From: Vibrio intestinalis | GTDB taxonomy: Bacteria; Pseudomonadota; Gammaproteobacteria; Enterobacterales; Vibrionaceae | DNA: 64,000 bases | Assembly: GCF_025195085.2 (NCBI RefSeq) | Contig: NZ_JANAVY020000011.1 | Span: forward strand, 1 to 64,000 | Direction: 5' to 3' | Part shown: positions 25,413 to 34,377 of the stretch, one piece after another | How the letters are laid out: every line of letters starts with the position of its first letter | Numbering within the stretch: position 1 is the first letter of the stretch | Notes under the pieces: model-generated | Seen by the model: the letters and a program-made list of their open reading frames with translations, nothing else | Told to the model about the DNA's origin: nothing | Databases searched by the model: none | Position numbers and translations under genes: made by a program

Positions 25413-27086
25413 CTATTCATCTTCTCGCTCAAACACGACTTTGCCTTGTAATATTGTCATCAACACTTGTGCGTCAGCGATTTTATTCGCGCTTAGGCGG
25501 CTAATGTCTTGGTCGAGAATCGCCAAATCGGCAGACTTTCCAACCGAAATTGAGCCTGTCACTTGGGCCAAACCTAAACTTTTTGCTGCATTGATAGTGT
25601 AGGCATCAATGGCATTTATCACGTCGGGTAAGCCAGTTTTTCCCATCTTGATACTGTTCGCGATACCAACCAAAGGATTAATATCGTGCACGTTCCAATC
25701 ACTGCTTAAGGTAACGTTAGCATCGGTACTATGCAGCGCATTGAGATTCATCAGTGCTCGTGTACGTCTTGCGCCAAGAAAGGCTTCTGCCCATTGGTGG
25801 TCATGTTGTGCGACATAATCCGAACCGACTTGAAAGTCAGCGGTTACTCCTAGTTTTGCAAAGCGAGGAATATCTTGTTTATCGACTAGCTCTACATGGG
25901 TGAGAGTATATGGCTGCGTAGATCCTGAGGCTCGCACATACTCCACAGCATCTAAAGATTCGCGAATCGCGCCATCCCCAATAGCGTGAATGTGGGCGCT
26001 ATATCCAAGCTTATCCAGCTCTGTTAGCCATGATTTCATCGCTTTGGGTTCAATGTAGTTGATGCCATAAGGCTCGTCAGGGATGTAAGTATCTAAATAG
26101 GGTGCGAGCGTCTTTGCTGTACCATTGACAAAGATACCATCGCTGTACATTTTTACTTGATCAATAATTAATAGGCGGTCACTGTTACTTGACTGAATAT
26201 CCGCGAGAAAATCCAGTTGTGGCTTCATGCTATCGGTAGGATAAATCCATGGCCTTAGTGAGACGCGCGCCGTTAAGGTTTGGTCTTGTTCGGCTTGTTG
26301 CCAAACCTCAAGCCATCCGCGTTTCCAATACAAACGTCCGTCGCCAATTGTCGTAATACCATGAGCAGCCGCTTCTTCTAAGCCAACCATCAAGCCATCG
26401 TAACTCTGTTCAAATCGGTTTTTCAGGCTATTCCAAGCCATCTCCATTACGATGTCGCCAGCATTATCGAGCAGTATTCCATTCAACTCGCCGGTATGCT
26501 TATCTTTGAGTATTTTGCCACCTTGCGGCTCGGGTGAATTCTTACTAATGCCAGCCAGTTGTAGTGCTTTGGAGTTAACCCACATTGAGTGTGACGTTTG
26601 CTCCATGATGACCACAGGGATATCTGGGTAGATCTCGTCGATGACTTCTAACGGTGTACGGCGGTTTTCAGGGTCGAGAATGGCTTCAATTGAAAAACCA
26701 TAACCGGTTAGCCAGCCGTTTTTCGGTGCTGATGATCGGCATGCGCGCAAATAGGGGATTTGATCTTCTACTAAGCCGTCCATGTCCAGTTCGCAGCTTC
26801 CGCCAGCTTCGGATGCCGCTTCAAATACGTGGTTATGATTGTCGATAAAGCCCGGCATGATAAACGCTTGTTCTAGGTCGATTTCATCGGTCGAGGATGA
26901 AATGAAACGTTCAGCATGGTCATAATCACCAACAAACACAATTCGGCCTTGGCTGATGGCAATGGTATCGGCACGTTCGTGTCCGTATATGGTGGCGTTG
27001 GTCAGTAGGGTTTCGGCTGTGTGGTCATTCGCGTAACTTTGCATAGCAATGCTCAAAATTAGTCCGGTCAAGAAAGATCGTTTCAT
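25413..27086 (-). CDS. Exported amidohydrolase (YtcJ-like)
   Basis: This 557-residue metal-dependent amidohydrolase has a signal peptide (MKRSFLTGLILSIAMQSYA). The metal-binding HNH follows the PGFIDNHNHVFEA motif at about residues 78-90. Later metal and substrate positions are seen in YSAHIHAIGDGAIRE and TLTHVELVD, and the terminal composite beta-domain ends GKSADLAILDQDI. The family includes N-substituted formamide deformylases and AepA-type proteins; the substrate here is unknown. GGAG precedes the start. It converges on yoeB with only 41 bases between stops. Confidence 0.88.
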   Translation of the reverse strand: MKRSFLTGLILSIAMQSYANDHTAETLLTNATIYGHERADTIAISQGRIVFVGDYDHAERFISSSTDEIDLEQAFIMPGFIDNHNHVFEAASEAGGSCELDMDGLVEDQIPYLRACRSSAPKNGWLTGYGFSIEAILDPENRRTPLEVIDEIYPDIPVVIMEQTSHSMWVNSKALQLAGISKNSPEPQGGKILKDKHTGELNGILLDNAGDIVMEMAWNSLKNRFEQSYDGLMVGLEEAAAHGITTIGDGRLYWKRGWLEVWQQAEQDQTLTARVSLRPWIYPTDSMKPQLDFLADIQSSNSDRLLIIDQVKMYSDGIFVNGTAKTLAPYLDTYIPDEPYGINYIEPKAMKSWLTELDKLGYSAHIHAIGDGAIRESLDAVEYVRASGSTQPYTLTHVELVDKQDIPRFAKLGVTADFQVGSDYVAQHDHQWAEAFLGARRTRALMNLNALHSTDANVTLSSDWNVHDINPLVGIANSIKMGKTGLPDVINAIDAYTINAAKSLGLAQVTGSISVGKSADLAILDQDISRLSANKIADAQVLMTILQGKVVFEREDE

Positions 27087-27140
27087 GATGGCTCCTTAGT
27101 TATTGTTGTGAGGAGTGTACTAAGCACTGCACATAGATAA

Positions 27141-27177
27141 AAAAATAGCCACTATATGAAGATTCGTATAGTGGCTA
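27141..27177 (-). terminator. Intrinsic terminator of the RibD-domain gene
   Basis: A perfect 11-bp stem (TAGCCACTATA / TATAGTGGCTA) is followed, on the minus strand, by a run of T. It lies 30 bases beyond the stop of the dihydrofolate-reductase-like gene. Confidence 0.88.
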
Positions 27178-27206
27178 GGAGAGATTGGTGTGGTGACAAA
27201 AAAGTG

Positions 27207-27740
27207 CTATTTCTGCCTTACGTAATGGCTTTGCACCACTGCGTTTAACAAGGTTTTGCTTTCGCTTAGTGTGAAATTGAGTGGCGATGCCAGATCACCA
27301 AATAGCGGAGCACCACCTCCGAGTAAAACGGGAATGGTGGTAATAATCAGCTCATCAATCAAATCTTGTTGCAGAAAGTTTTGAATAGTTACGCCACCAT
27401 CAATATAAAGTTCTTGATAGCCACGCTTGTTAAGGCTGTGGACGACGTCATTGAGCTCACCAGACACGATAGTTACCTTATCAGCCAGTTCAGCTGGTAC
27501 TTCGGTGAGTGTATTGCTCAGCACGAATACCGGCTTTGTATAAGGCCAGTCAACACCAAAGCCAATCACGGTTTCAAACGTGTTTCTACCCATAATCAGG
27601 CTATCGATGCGCTCCATAAGAGGAACGAAACCAAGGTCAAGATTTTCTGGATTTGGAACAGAATGCAGCCAGTCTAACCCGCCTTGTTTGTCCGCAATGT
27701 AACCATCCAAGCTGGTGGCAATAAAGACGATATTCGCCAT
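27207..27740 (-). CDS. Dihydrofolate reductase / RibD C-terminal domain family protein
   Basis: This 177-residue protein starts MANIVFIATSLDGYIADKQG, typical of the RibD-C branch of the dihydrofolate reductase fold. MGRNTFETV and LYIDGGVTIQNFLQ form the NADPH site. It is probably an NADPH-dependent reductase of unknown substrate, not the housekeeping FolA. The ATG at 27740 follows GGAG; an in-frame extension to 27845 runs into the preceding small frame and is not used. Confidence 0.87.
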   Translation of the reverse strand: MANIVFIATSLDGYIADKQGGLDWLHSVPNPENLDLGFVPLMERIDSLIMGRNTFETVIGFGVDWPYTKPVFVLSNTLTEVPAELADKVTIVSGELNDVVHSLNKRGYQELYIDGGVTIQNFLQQDLIDELIITTIPVLLGGGAPLFGDLASPLNFTLSESKTLLNAVVQSHYVRQK

Positions 27741-27744
27741 GTAA

Positions 27745-27936
27745 TTATTCTCCGCGATAAAAGGCTTGCGCCAACAGTTTGATAGTAGCAGGAATCTGTT
27801 CAATAGAGATATTCCCAAAGCCAAGAACTGCGCAATGCCAGTCACGCTCAGGGCTGTTTTTTGCGTATGGAATGTTTAACATTTCATGCGCTAACTCATT
27901 GATAGAAAGGTGACTAATGGTAGAGATTTTTGTCAA
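27745..27936 (-). pseudogene. Possible C-terminal remnant of a MocR-type PLP regulator
   Basis: This is a 63-codon frame with only a TTG start. The end (AVLGFGNISIEQIPATIKL, then LAQAFYRGE) resembles the last 30 residues of the aminotransferase-like domain of MocR/PdxR regulators. The rest of such a gene is absent upstream. It ends 4 bases before the RibD-domain gene, suggesting a regulator once lay in front of it. A genuine small protein cannot be excluded. Confidence 0.4.
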
Positions 27937-28060
27937 AACATGCCTTGTTGGATAATTGCTCTAAGTTGCTGTTCTCGTATGTTAAATCAACGTCATATAT
28001 GAAAGCATAGTCTTAATAAAGAGCCATTTGGAAGGTCACAACCAAGAGTAGGGAGAACCA

Positions 28061-28654
28061 ATGAAAGCACTTGTCGTTATTGCCCACCCATTAGAAGACA
28101 GCCTCTGCCAGCATTTAGCAAGTAAAGCGGTCGAAAGCTTAGAGCTACAAGGGTATCAAGTTGAAGTGAAGAATCTCTATCAACAGCAATTTGAGCCCCG
28201 TTTGCTAACTCAAGAGAGACAGAGCTATTACGCTGAGCAGTTTGAGCAATCTCATTTAGAAGCGGAGCTTGCAGAGCTAAAGCAAGCCGATCATTTAGTC
28301 TTGGTGTTTCCTACGTGGTGGTTTGGTTTTCCTGCGATTTTAAAAGGATGGTTTGACCGAGTCTGGGCACCGAGTCACGCGTTCAATCACGCACATGACC
28401 TGGGGGCGATTACTCCGCTTCTGCACAACTTAAAACAAGTGACAGCTATTACCAGCCTAGGCTAACCATGGTGGGTTGATTACTTTGTGTTGTGGAAGCC
28501 TGTCCACCGAATCTTAAAGATTGCCCTACTTGGCGCATGCACAAAAAACTGCAAGCTGAAAATGTTCTCGCTGTATAAAGCCGAAGATGTCTCTCCGTCG
28601 CGTGCTGCGGAATTTACTCAGCGTATTAGTCGTTATCTCAATCCACAAAGTTAG
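28061..28654 (+). pseudogene. NAD(P)H quinone oxidoreductase (flavodoxin fold) broken by one stop codon
   Basis: The reading frame encodes a typical NAD(P)H dehydrogenase (quinone) of 197 residues: an FMN-binding start MKALVVIAHPLEDSLCQHL, then VFPTWWFGFPAILKGWFDRV. A TAA at 28463-28465 stops it after ITSLG. The same frame continues uninterrupted with PWWVDYFVLWKPVHRILKI and the normal C-terminal end to a TAG at 28652. Homologues read S or G followed by PWW here, so one base change (for example TCA to TAA) explains the break. The 134-residue product would lack the last third of the domain. Confidence 0.85.
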
Positions 28655-28662
28655 GAGTGTTC

Positions 28663-29763
28663 ATGCAGCATTTGATGTTTGATATCGATGGCACTCTGAT
28701 TCAATCTTACGATTTTGACGAGCAGTGCTTTGTTCAGGCTGTACTGGATGTGACGGGCAAAACCATTAACACCAATTGGAGTGACTACCGCTACGTCAGC
28801 GACCGCGGTATTTTAATGCAGTTCATTGAGCAGCATCAGATGGATATCAGCATTGAGCAGCTCGAACCGCAGGTAAAAGCCGCTTTCATTCAAAACATTC
28901 AAGCGCATCTAAATCGTGACCCAGCCAAGGAGGTTGCGGGCGCGAAGGCTTTTATAGCTCGCTTGCAGCAAGACCCCAACACTGTTTTAAGTTTAGCAAC
29001 AGGAGGATGGGGGGAGAGCGCTCGCCTTAAACTGCAATCGGCAGGGTTTGATGTTGATAAGCTAGTGATCGCTTCGTCCAATGACCACCATGCTCGTACC
29101 GAAATTATGCGGCATGCCAAAGCGCAAGTGGCCAACCAAGATGATTTACCGATTACTTATTTTGGCGATGGAGAGTGGGACAAAAGGGCGTGCGATGAGC
29201 TAGGAGTTAACTTTGTCGCGGTTGGCAACAGAGTAGAGCATCCTCAGAAAATCGACGACTTTATCAATGCAGAACTCGCTTTACATTTCGCCGCTAAAGC
29301 AACCCAGATTAGAAGCAAAACAACCAGCACTTTTCATTACCGAGCAATGACCCCAAATGATTATTCGCAAGTGATCGATCTCTGGGCGCAAACGGAAGCG
29401 ATGCTGCTGCGAGAAGCTGATTCAGAGCAAAACATCAGCCGTTATTTAAACAGAAATGAAGGCCTGAGTTTTGTCGCTCTTGATGGTGACCAAATGATTG
29501 GTGCAGTATTGGTTGGTACGGATGGCCGCCGAGGCTATTTGCAACATCTTGCGGTTGATAAGGGTTACCGAGGGTTTGGTATTGGTAAACAGTTGGTGGA
29601 GAAAGCCACCCATGCTCTGAAGCAGCAAGGCATTGATAAAACCCATCTGTTTGTTGCCAATGATAATCTAGCAGCTCAGAGTTTTTATCAAGCCTTAGGT
29701 TGGTATTCGCGACCGGAAGTCACCATGTATTCATACAATACGTCGCAAGACGACAATATTTAA
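28663..29763 (+). CDS. HAD phosphatase - GNAT acetyltransferase fusion protein
   Basis: This is a 366-residue two-domain protein. Residues 1 to about 200 form a HAD hydrolase (DIDGT at 7-11 with both catalytic Asp, LATGG, a Lys-bearing segment and FGDGEWD). From residue 224 (FHYRAMTPNDYSQVIDLW) to the end is a GNAT domain with the acetyl-CoA motif GYRGFGIGKQLV and the AAQSFYQALGW ending. There is no frame break, so it is one polypeptide. The ATG at 28663 follows AGGAG; a GTG two codons earlier is less likely. The substrates of either domain are unknown. Confidence 0.85.
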   Translation: MQHLMFDIDGTLIQSYDFDEQCFVQAVLDVTGKTINTNWSDYRYVSDRGILMQFIEQHQMDISIEQLEPQVKAAFIQNIQAHLNRDPAKEVAGAKAFIARLQQDPNTVLSLATGGWGESARLKLQSAGFDVDKLVIASSNDHHARTEIMRHAKAQVANQDDLPITYFGDGEWDKRACDELGVNFVAVGNRVEHPQKIDDFINAELALHFAAKATQIRSKTTSTFHYRAMTPNDYSQVIDLWAQTEAMLLREADSEQNISRYLNRNEGLSFVALDGDQMIGAVLVGTDGRRGYLQHLAVDKGYRGFGIGKQLVEKATHALKQQGIDKTHLFVANDNLAAQSFYQALGWYSRPEVTMYSYNTSQDDNI

Positions 29764-29812
29764 TACAGAACGTGTTTAATAAAGAAAGTGTTCAGTAAAG
29801 AAAAGGAAGATT

Positions 29813-30031
29813 ATGCGTCAGTCGCTAAGAGAAAAAGTACTTCAAGTATGTCACAAGAAAATTGCTCAGAAAGGGGATAATGTCGGGGTATCGTTCTATG
29901 CTTTTTTCGCCAACAAGAACGATGATCCAGAACTATTGATGGAAGCGGCGACATGGTGGATTGAGACTCATCAATTAGATCATTTTGAAAAGGCTCACAA
30001 GATTATTGCCATGGTAGAAAATGGGCAATAG
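29813..30031 (+). CDS. DUF6500 family protein
   Basis: This 72-residue soluble protein matches the DUF6500 pattern as I know it: SLREKVLQVCHKKIAQKGDN, then VSFYAFFANKNDDPELLMEA and a Trp-rich helix. The function is unknown. AAGGAAG precedes the ATG. It lies 49 bases after the HAD-GNAT gene and may be cotranscribed. A weak AGCCTG/CAGGCT hairpin (30041-30058) follows. Confidence 0.8.
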   Translation: MRQSLREKVLQVCHKKIAQKGDNVGVSFYAFFANKNDDPELLMEAATWWIETHQLDHFEKAHKIIAMVENGQ

Positions 30032-30092
30032 TCGATAAATAGCCTGTTACGGCAGGCTTCTAAAGGGGCAGTTAGACGGTAATGTTTGGTTT

Positions 30093-30108
30093 TGTGATAG
30101 TGATCACT
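30093..30108 (+). promoter_or_regulatory. Candidate CRP binding site upstream of the porin gene
   Basis: TGTGA-N6-TCACT matches nine of ten conserved positions of the CRP consensus. It lies about 215 bases before the porin start codon, within a 291-base gap that otherwise shows no gene. Confidence 0.45.
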
Positions 30109-30322
30109 CACTATCTTCCGTTTAGTTGCCATGCAATATTTCTCAATCAAATTAGCCACTTGCTGATTCTCTATTCCATTCTTAAGTAAACTATCAGTCT
30201 AATCTTACATTTATGCAATCAATTTCATTTGATTAATACGTTTTCATTACTAGCTTTTAATTGTTAGCGAACCAACGAGTTGCATAAGCAGCCGTTGCTG
30301 ACATAAATAAAGGACTAAACAG

Positions 30323-31381
30323 ATGAAAACGACAAAATTAGCCATCGCAGTGGCAACAACTCTTTTGGCATCTCATTCAGCGTTTGCTGCGCAAGTTTAC
30401 AGTGGAGACAAAACCACGCTCTCAATCGGAGGGTATGTGGATGTCGGTATTGGTGAATACTTTGAAACTGAGACCAAAGTGCACCAAGTATCTCCACGAG
30501 TGAACATCGCTGGTGAGAAAGAAATCGGTAATGGCATCACAATTGATGCGAAAGGCGAATGGGCCGTGAATTACTTAGACGGTGGTGAAGAGACATTCAA
30601 AACCCGTCTAGGTTACATCGGCGCAACCCATGCGCAAGCAGGTCGCTTAGTGGTGGGTACGCAATGGTCTCCGTACTATGACGTTGCAGGCGTTGCTGAC
30701 CAACCTATCGCATTCGCGAATGACTTCGTTTATAGCAATCACGGCAATTTGGGCTCTGCTCGTGCTGATAAAATGGTGAGCTACCGTAATAGCTTTGCAT
30801 TTAGCAGCGATATGTCGGCTTCGTTCGGTCTTGGTTGGCAAGGTAAACAGACGGATGTACAAGATACTGAAGTGCTAGTTGGTAATCCGGGCACAATTCA
30901 AGTGACTCGCGCAACAACAGAATATGATACTCGCGGCCAAATCGCTTTGAGCGGTGAGTTTGCCGGTTTCGGTGTGGGGTACGTTTACAGTGGTGGTGAT
31001 ATCACTGATGTGGATACAAATACCACGGTTGATGCCAACTCTCATGTCTTCTCTGCTAAATATGGTCAATACGGCAAGGGCATATACGCAGCGTTGGTTT
31101 GGGGTAAAAACGAGAATTTTTACAAAGGTTTAGAAGAAACACTGCAATACGAAGCGGTTGCGGCGTTTGGTTTGGATAATGGTTGGAACTTCATCGTTAA
31201 CTATGAAGCGGTTGATGATGATAAAACCGATAAAACTCAGTTTAGTGAAAGTGCCGTGCAGGTGGAATATACCGTAGCGCCGGGCTTCGTTACCTTTGCG
31301 GCTTATCAATTTGACCTAGGTAATGACATCAATGTCACTGAAAACGATTACTGGACTCTCGGTGCTCGTTACTTCTTCTAA
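30323..31381 (+). CDS. Outer-membrane porin
   Basis: This 352-residue general porin has a 22-residue signal peptide ending AFAA. The body is alternating beta-strands, and the chain ends in aromatic YFF, the BAM recognition signal. Loop and turn segments such as GYVDVGIGEYFETET and RLGYIGATHAQAGRLVVG are typical of gram-negative trimeric porins. It allows small solutes across the outer membrane; selectivity cannot be read from sequence. AAGGA lies upstream of the ATG. The long upstream region with a CRP-like site suggests catabolite control. Confidence 0.92.
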   Translation: MKTTKLAIAVATTLLASHSAFAAQVYSGDKTTLSIGGYVDVGIGEYFETETKVHQVSPRVNIAGEKEIGNGITIDAKGEWAVNYLDGGEETFKTRLGYIGATHAQAGRLVVGTQWSPYYDVAGVADQPIAFANDFVYSNHGNLGSARADKMVSYRNSFAFSSDMSASFGLGWQGKQTDVQDTEVLVGNPGTIQVTRATTEYDTRGQIALSGEFAGFGVGYVYSGGDITDVDTNTTVDANSHVFSAKYGQYGKGIYAALVWGKNENFYKGLEETLQYEAVAAFGLDNGWNFIVNYEAVDDDKTDKTQFSESAVQVEYTVAPGFVTFAAYQFDLGNDINVTENDYWTLGARYFF

Positions 31382-31403
31382 AGATAGATTCATTTAACTG
31401 CCT

Positions 31404-31446
31404 CTCAGAGCTGCCCTCAATAATGGGGGCAAGCTCTGAGTTTTTT
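31404..31446 (+). terminator. Intrinsic terminator of the porin gene
   Basis: A 9-bp stem (CTCAGAGCT / AGCTCTGAG) with an inner GCCC/GGGC extension is followed by six T. Confidence 0.92.
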
Positions 31447-31526
31447 ATTCCTCTCGACGAATTTTATTTTCAGCTCACCAAGTTTGGATAGAATGTGCCT
31501 TCATTTAATGTTTCAAGGAAGATGGC

Positions 31527-32141
31527 ATGTTTACTGTGACACTTGAAGGGAAGCTTATCTCGCCAAGTAAGATTCTTTGTGTTGGGCGAAATTATTTAGA
31601 CCACATCAAAGAACTCAATAATGCCGTCCCTGAGCAAATGGTGGTATTTAATAAGCCAGCCACTTCCATTGCGACGACCATTGCTGCCCATCATCAAGAA
31701 ACTCTGCATTATGAGGGCGAAATCTGTTTTGTTGTTCGCAATCAGCAATTATCAGCGGTTGGTATTGGTTTGGATTTGACCAAGCGCGAGCTACAAGCAA
31801 AACTGAAAAGCCAAGGTTTACCTTGGGAGCGCGCAAAAGCGTTTGATGGCTCAGCCGTGTTTAGTCGATTTATTAGTTTGAATGGTTTATCCATTGATGA
31901 GTTAGAGATAGAGCTGTTTATCAACTGCGTGCGCGTGCAACGTGGCGGCGTAAAACAAATGATTTATAAGCCACAACAAATAGTGGATGAAATTCAAAGC
32001 TACTCAACGCTTTGCGATGGGGATGTCATCATGACAGGAACGCCGCAAGGGGTCGGTGAAGTGCAATCGGGAGATGTCTTCTTAGGCCGTCTTATTCATG
32101 CAGGTAAAACGCTGATTGAAATTGAATGGCTCGCTCAGTAG
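31527..32141 (+). CDS. Fumarylacetoacetate hydrolase family protein
   Basis: This 204-residue protein of the FAH superfamily has the small YcgM-like form. It shows ILCVGRNYLDH near residue 20, the metal ligands in HYEGEICFVV (two Glu), and the C-terminal GDVIMTGTPQGVGEV. Such enzymes hydrolyse acylpyruvates or decarboxylate oxaloacetate in the cytoplasm; the substrate is not determined here. AAGG lies before the ATG. It is a single gene between two terminators. Confidence 0.9.
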   Translation: MFTVTLEGKLISPSKILCVGRNYLDHIKELNNAVPEQMVVFNKPATSIATTIAAHHQETLHYEGEICFVVRNQQLSAVGIGLDLTKRELQAKLKSQGLPWERAKAFDGSAVFSRFISLNGLSIDELEIELFINCVRVQRGGVKQMIYKPQQIVDEIQSYSTLCDGDVIMTGTPQGVGEVQSGDVFLGRLIHAGKTLIEIEWLAQ

Positions 32142-32158
32142 AGCTAAGTTGCGAACAC

Positions 32159-32188
32159 AAGCGCCAGTCTAAGACTGGCGCTTTTGTT
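32159..32188 (+). terminator. Intrinsic terminator of the FAH gene
   Basis: A perfect 11-bp stem (AAGCGCCAGTC / GACTGGCGCTT) with a 3-base loop is followed by T-rich sequence. Confidence 0.92.
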
Positions 32189-32209
32189 TTTATGTGAGTG
32201 TAGTGAGCA

Positions 32210-32524
32210 TTATAGCCAAACATTTTTTAGTAGTAGAAAGAGCAACATACTCACTATGGTGGTAAGCAGAACATTATGAGTTTTGTACACGATGAGCGCT
32301 GCGACTATGGCTGAGATTAAATAAGGGTTTGTGGCGGATACCCACAGTTCCCCTTCGGGTAAAAATACAATTGGAGCCCAAATTGCAGTGAGCACCGCAG
32401 GCGCAGAGTAAGACAAAACGCGCTGCAAAGTGTGCGGTAAGCGTATGGGTAGTTTTGGCTCTAAGAACAGGTAACGACTAGTAAATACCAGCAGCGCCAT
32501 GGCTAAAATAGACAGCATGATCAT
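32210..32524 (-). CDS. azlD: AzlD family branched-chain amino acid exporter small subunit
   Basis: This 104-residue hydrophobic protein with about four membrane segments is the small partner of AzlC. Together they export branched-chain amino acids, as in BrnFE. It has the AzlD pattern TSRYLFL near residue 15 and LPHTLQRVLSYSAPAVLTAI. The start overlaps the azlC stop by 4 bases, so translation is coupled. Confidence 0.88.
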   Translation of the reverse strand: MIMLSILAMALLVFTSRYLFLEPKLPIRLPHTLQRVLSYSAPAVLTAIWAPIVFLPEGELWVSATNPYLISAIVAALIVYKTHNVLLTTIVSMLLFLLLKNVWL

Positions 32525-33237
32525 GAGTTACCTCCTACTTGTTTTTGGCCATATTTCTCCGCTAAATAGCCTGACAACATGGCTCCGACACTGGCGATGA
32601 TCAGTGCCCCCTCCATTTGCGCTAAATTAAGTAAAACTGATAACACCAAAGCGACGATAACCGCGAGCAAGGTTGGTCGATTTTTCACTGTCGGTATGAC
32701 AATGGCGATAAAGGTCGCTGCTACAGCAAACTCTAAACCCAGCTGATTCAGGGCTGGAATTTTGCTGCCAGCAATGATGCCCACTAAAGTGGCTAAGTTC
32801 CAAAATAGATAGAAACTCAAACCTGCCCCCAGTGCATACCATGGCTTCAATCGCTTGGGTGACGTATTCCCACACACCGCAAACAGTTCGTCGGTAAGTA
32901 GAAAACCTAAGCTTAAACGCCAGCGCAGAGGCAAGGGGGCGATGGCTTGGCGCATCGAGACACTGTAAAGCAAATGGCGCGAGGTAATGAATAATACCGT
33001 CAGAAGCATGGTGGCAAGTCCGACGCCCGTTTTAATCATTCCGATTGCGACCAGTTGAGCTGATCCTGCAAACAGAATAGCCGATAGTGCCTGACTCTCT
33101 AATACACTTAATCCTGATTCAATGGCGTAAGATCCAGCCAGAAGTCCCCAAGGAATTACGGCCACGCTAAGAGGAAACATCGCAATGCTTCCTTGTAGAA
33201 AGAGTTTCATTCGGCTGTCAGATGGGTGTGAACTCAA
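32521..33237 (-). CDS. azlC: AzlC family branched-chain amino acid exporter large subunit
   Basis: This 238-residue inner-membrane protein is of the AzlC/YgaZ family, with hydrophobic segments throughout. It carries the conserved AGSAQLVAIGMI and FITSRHLLYSVSM motifs. A TTG at 33237 preceded by AAGGAG is the best-supported start; the first ATG, at 33210, would remove nine residues. It forms an operon with azlD, and the AraC-type gene upstream on the same strand is a likely regulator. Confidence 0.9.
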   Translation of the reverse strand: MSSHPSDSRMKLFLQGSIAMFPLSVAVIPWGLLAGSYAIESGLSVLESQALSAILFAGSAQLVAIGMIKTGVGLATMLLTVLFITSRHLLYSVSMRQAIAPLPLRWRLSLGFLLTDELFAVCGNTSPKRLKPWYALGAGLSFYLFWNLATLVGIIAGSKIPALNQLGLEFAVAATFIAIVIPTVKNRPTLLAVIVALVLSVLLNLAQMEGALIIASVGAMLSGYLAEKYGQKQVGGNS

Positions 33238-33321
33238 TGCATTGCTCCTTGTGTATGCTTTGGAGTTTCTATTTGGACATAACGCTAACTGTGAAACTTG
33301 TAAGAAATTGCCTTCATTGGA

Positions 33322-34140
33322 TTATAAAGATTGTGCGTATTGCTTTGGAGTTACGCCCATTGCTCGCTTAAAGTGGCGATGAAAATGGCTTTGGTCATGA
33401 AAGCCCGCTTCTTGAGCGACATCCTTTAAACTGTGGCCGAGTTTGATCAGCTTAGTGGCGTAGCGTAACCGCGCTTGAACTTGATAAGCATGGGGGGGAA
33501 GGCCAAATTCTTTCTGAAAGCTGCGCGCAAAATAGTAAGGGCTAAGGTTAGACAGTGAGGCGAGTTCTTGCAATGAGGTATCGGCTTGTGGGAAGTCATC
33601 CAGAAACTCTTTAGCTAAGGTCAATTTGCTGCGGCCTTGAACTTCAAATTCGGGGCGCTGTTTACCATGGCGGTTCATCAGTTTAACTAATGTGCCGTAC
33701 ACCAAGGTTTCGCGCAGTAGACGATTATTCGAGCTTTCTAACGCGTCAAACACTAAGCGTAGCTGCTGTGCAAGCTCAGGGTCGTGTACCACAGGATCGG
33801 GAAAGTAGGGAATAATGCCTTGTTGGTTGAAGCCTTGGCTTACTTCTGCGAACTGCTCTGGTAAAGGGTACATGGCTTTGTATTCCCAGCCATCATCGGT
33901 TGCACTTTGGCCGTTATGAACTTGGTCTGCATTGACTAAAATAATGCTGTCTTGCGGCGCAACATGATTAGCACCAGTGCGATAAAATTTTTGCGCGCCT
34001 TTCTGGATCACCCCAATCGTGAAGCCTTCATGGCTATGGCGTGAAAAGTTCTGATGAGTGTATTTTGCATCAAGCACTTCTAACCCGCCCAGTTCTTGGG
34101 CATGCAGGAATTTAGCGTGTTCTTGCGTTTTGTTTTTCAC
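33322..34140 (-). CDS. AraC family transcriptional regulator
   Basis: This 272-residue protein has an N-terminal cupin-like sensor domain (about 15-150, with HSHEGFTIGVIQKG) and a C-terminal double HTH (about 170-272). The second HTH is marked by VAQEAGFHDQSHFHRHFKRA, then GVTPKQYAQ. It resembles the YbfI/YqhC-like group located next to amino acid exporters. It lies 84 bases upstream of azlC on the same strand and is divergent from a LysE-type exporter, so either or both transport units may be its targets. Confidence 0.9.
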   Translation of the reverse strand: MKNKTQEHAKFLHAQELGGLEVLDAKYTHQNFSRHSHEGFTIGVIQKGAQKFYRTGANHVAPQDSIILVNADQVHNGQSATDDGWEYKAMYPLPEQFAEVSQGFNQQGIIPYFPDPVVHDPELAQQLRLVFDALESSNNRLLRETLVYGTLVKLMNRHGKQRPEFEVQGRSKLTLAKEFLDDFPQADTSLQELASLSNLSPYYFARSFQKEFGLPPHAYQVQARLRYATKLIKLGHSLKDVAQEAGFHDQSHFHRHFKRAMGVTPKQYAQSL

Positions 34141-34377
34141 TCAATTGGCCTAATCGGTCTTCCATTACCTTATCTATAGCATTTCTACTCTAAATGTTTT
34201 TGTACAAAATTGCCCTGTTGAGCGTTCTCTCCAATCAAAAACAGAGCAAAGTTAACTTGGCTTCAATGCTTATAATTCAATGTGTTGAATATGGTTGTAT
34301 TGATGGTTATATGATCTAGAAATGAACTGGCATGTAATATAAAATCCCGCATCTCCTGTTCCGAGTTATAGAAAAAT

